Source: JAJPXC01 sp964562375 (GTDB lineage: Bacteria; Bacteroidota; Bacteroidia; Bacteroidales; Muribaculaceae). From it: 42,347 bases of DNA. The stretch lies in assembly GCA_964562375.1 (NCBI GenBank), contig CAZLSW010000024.1, positions 1 to 42,347 on the forward strand. The letters run 5' to 3'. The notes below the pieces were generated by a model that did no database searches, was not told the origin of the DNA, and saw nothing but the letters and a program-made list of their open reading frames with translations. This document shows, piece by piece, positions 40,618 through 42,347 of this stretch. The position numbers were made by a program, and so were the translations under genes. Positions within the stretch are counted from its first letter, which is position 1. Every line of letters starts with the position of its first letter.

Positions 40618-40771
40618 TTCAATCCCATTCCTATTACCCTTAGACGATTACTCGCTTTTAATTTGTTAACAAAATTACGACCCCATTCTCCCATATTTAT
40701 TTATTTTTATCAAAATAGGCGAAATATTCACTTAATTTCACAAATATAAGGAAAATTTGTGATACGAATAA

Positions 40772-40802
40772 TTTCACATTTCAAATATTGTATCTAATTT
40801 TG
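40772..40802 (+). promoter_or_regulatory. MIPS gene promoter
   Basis: TTTC at 40772-40775, a 19-base spacer and TAATTTTG at 40795-40802. One mismatch in the -33 box. The leader to the start codon is about 70 bases. Confidence 0.6.
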
Positions 40803-40877
40803 TGGCTCAATCCGTGGAAACCACCAATTGGAAAATATAAATAGGAAATAATAAATCAATTTTAGACAACCTACATC

Positions 40878-42206
40878 ATGAGTAAAAATGAGGTAAAAAA
40901 GGCCGAGGGTAAACTTGGCGTTTTGGTTGTGGGCCTTGGCGCTGTGTCGTCGACGTTCATGACCGGTGTTTTGATGGCCCGAAAAGGCCTGGCCAAGCCC
41001 GTTGGCTCTATGACCCAGTACGACAAAATCCGTGTCGGCAAGGGCGCTGACAAGAAATATCTGAAATATAACGAGATTGTTCCCCTGGCCGACCTGAACG
41101 ACATCGTCTTCGGCGCTTGGGACGTTTACCCCGCCAACGCCTACGAATCGGCTATCAACGCCGAGGTGCTCAAGGAAAAAGACATCAACCCCGTCAAGGA
41201 CGAGCTCGAGGCCATCAAGCCCATGAAGGCCGCCTTCGACCACAACTACGCAAAGCGCCTCGACGGCAACAACGTCAAGGAGTGCAAGGACCGCTGGGAC
41301 ATGACCGAGCAGATCCGCGAGGATATCCGCAAATTCAAGAAAGAGACCGGCGTTGACCGCGTCGTTGTCCTCTGGGCCGCTTCCACCGAGGTTTATGTGC
41401 CCGTTGACGAGAAGATCCACGGCTCGCTCGAGGCCCTCGAGGCCGCTATGAAGGCCGACGACAAGGAGCATATCGCCCCCTCGATGTGCTACGCTTACGC
41501 AGCCTTGAGCGAGGGTGCTCCCTTCATCATGGGTGCCCCCAACACCACCGTCGACATCCCCGCTATGTGGGAGCTCGCCGAGAAAACCAAGATGCCTATC
41601 GCCGGCAAGGACTTCAAGACTGGCCAAACCCTCGTTAAATCGGGCTTCGCTCCCATTATCGGCACCCGTTGCCTGGGCCTGAGCGGCTGGTTCTCCACCA
41701 ACATTCTGGGCAACCGCGACGGCCTTGTGCTCGACGAGCCCGCCAACTTCCGCACCAAGGAGGTATCCAAGCTGTCGACCCTCGAGTCGATCCTCGTTCC
41801 CGAGAACCAGCCCGACCTCTACGGCCACGGCAACGACGAGGACACCCAGTACTACCACAAGGTGCGCATCAACTACTATCCCCCGCGCAACGACAACAAG
41901 GAGGGCTGGGACAACATCGACATCTTCGGCTGGATGGGCTACCCCATGCAGATCAAGATCAACTTCCTGTGCCGCGACTCCATCCTGGCAGCTCCCCTGT
42001 GCCTCGACCTCGTGCTGCTGAGCGACCTCGCAGCCCGCGCCGGACGATACGGCACACAGCGCTTCCTCTCGTTCTTCCTCAAGAGCCCGATGCACGACTA
42101 CACCAAGGGCGAGGTTCCCGTCAACCACCTCTTCCAGCAGTACACAATGCTCAAGAACGCCCTCCGCGAGATGGGCGGCTACGAGGCCGACGAGGAGATC
42201 GACTAA
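40878..42206 (+). CDS. myo-Inositol-1-phosphate synthase
   Basis: A 442-residue MIPS, which turns glucose-6-phosphate into myo-inositol-1-phosphate (1L-numbering: 3-phosphate) using NAD. The Rossmann start is LGVLVVGLGAVSSTFMTGVL at about 13-32. Further blocks are ASTEVYVP, GAPNTTVDIPAMWELAEKT, IAGKDFKTGQTLVKS (catalytic-lysine region), GLSGWFSTNILGNRDG and KDSILAAPL-like CRDSILAAPLCLDLVLLSD. It is shorter than yeast INO1 (533), as bacterial and archaeal forms are. In Bacteroides this enzyme feeds inositol phospholipid and sphingolipid synthesis. It is monocistronic, with a terminator behind it. Confidence 0.95.
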   Translation: MSKNEVKKAEGKLGVLVVGLGAVSSTFMTGVLMARKGLAKPVGSMTQYDKIRVGKGADKKYLKYNEIVPLADLNDIVFGAWDVYPANAYESAINAEVLKEKDINPVKDELEAIKPMKAAFDHNYAKRLDGNNVKECKDRWDMTEQIREDIRKFKKETGVDRVVVLWAASTEVYVPVDEKIHGSLEALEAAMKADDKEHIAPSMCYAYAALSEGAPFIMGAPNTTVDIPAMWELAEKTKMPIAGKDFKTGQTLVKSGFAPIIGTRCLGLSGWFSTNILGNRDGLVLDEPANFRTKEVSKLSTLESILVPENQPDLYGHGNDEDTQYYHKVRINYYPPRNDNKEGWDNIDIFGWMGYPMQIKINFLCRDSILAAPLCLDLVLLSDLAARAGRYGTQRFLSFFLKSPMHDYTKGEVPVNHLFQQYTMLKNALREMGGYEADEEID

Positions 42207-42230
42207 TCCCCGAATTACCAACAAATTAAC

Positions 42231-42275
42231 ACAACGCCCCGCCTGACGAACGTCAAGCGGGGCGTTGTCGTTTTT
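42231..42275 (+). terminator. Intrinsic terminator after MIPS
   Basis: CAACGCCCCGC and GCGGGGCGTTG, plus an inner TGACG/CGTCA, form a long stem with an AA loop, followed by TCGTTTTTAT. A strong intrinsic terminator. Confidence 0.92.
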
Positions 42276-42276
42276 A

Positions 42277-42347
42277 TCGTTTATTCGTGCACTCGTTTAT
42301 TCGTGCATTCGTTTATTCGTGCATTCGTTTATTCGCGCATTCGTTTA
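42277..42347 (+). repeat. ATTCGTGC-type 8-bp repeat, reaches window edge
   Basis: Units of ATTCGTGC and ACTCGTTT/ATTCGTTT run to the end of the window; the same family as 19345-19440 and 31640-31682. What follows is outside the window. Confidence 0.75.

Noticed and set aside
40794..42224. 476-residue minus-strand frame
   Set aside because: Antisense shadow of MIPS; MIPS has clear motifs, a promoter and a terminator.

Overview
The window looks like chromosomal core DNA from a Bacteroidota member, most likely order Bacteroidales. The gene content, including an inositol-lipid type MIPS, resembles gut lineages such as Muribaculaceae, but the family assignment is inference. The evidence is the repeated promoter form TTTG-N19/20-TAnnTTTG, the near absence of Shine-Dalgarno sites, many SPII lipoproteins, and gene orders such as dut-TPR-DUF4292-EnvC and lysS-gpsA. 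I saw no rRNA, tRNA, phage, insertion sequence or CRISPR.

Layout. 1-350 is an extremely G-rich degenerate tandem repeat. 378-1614 is a PerR-type regulator with rubrerythrin, under a palindrome that resembles a PerR box, ending in a terminator. 1638-1701 (minus) is a candidate small RNA with its own promoter and terminator. Then come a DEAD-box helicase and asnA (minus), and polA and a membrane-anchored kinase-like protein (plus). The kinase gene is bracketed by two related inverted-repeat spacers. 8.9-17.2 kb is a minus block: a beta-barrel protein, an AddA-type helicase-nuclease, a SUI1 protein, two lipoproteins, a LOG protein, a GH13 lipoprotein and a Nudix regulator. 17.5-34.3 kb is a long plus block: serS, dut, TPR, DUF4292, EnvC, flippase, lysS, gpsA, polyprenyl synthase, pdxA, then a tight four-gene set (nucleotidyltransferase, ATP-grasp, CDP-alcohol phosphatidyltransferase, HAD phosphatase). 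34.4-40.4 kb is minus: a Gly/Asn/Pro lipoprotein, Bcp, a degenerate M48-like protein, a polyprenyl glycosylphosphotransferase and a DUF349 protein. The window ends with myo-inositol-phosphate synthase (plus).

How they fit. The four-gene set plus myo-inositol-phosphate synthase contains the enzyme classes needed to make an inositol phospholipid, or a CDP-inositol-derived product, with an extra ATP-grasp ligase that has no known role in that route. Cell-envelope work dominates elsewhere: EnvC, flippase, polyprenyl synthase, glycosylphosphotransferase and lipoproteins. Several proteins have lost catalytic residues: the PolA proofreading domain, the kinase DFG motif, the M48 site, the EnvC LytM site and the HAD second Asp.

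A second theme is intergenic repeats. Many spacers carry a different 7-10 bp microsatellite-like unit, and there are several palindromic families. One palindromic family has become translated N-terminal sequence in two unrelated membrane proteins.
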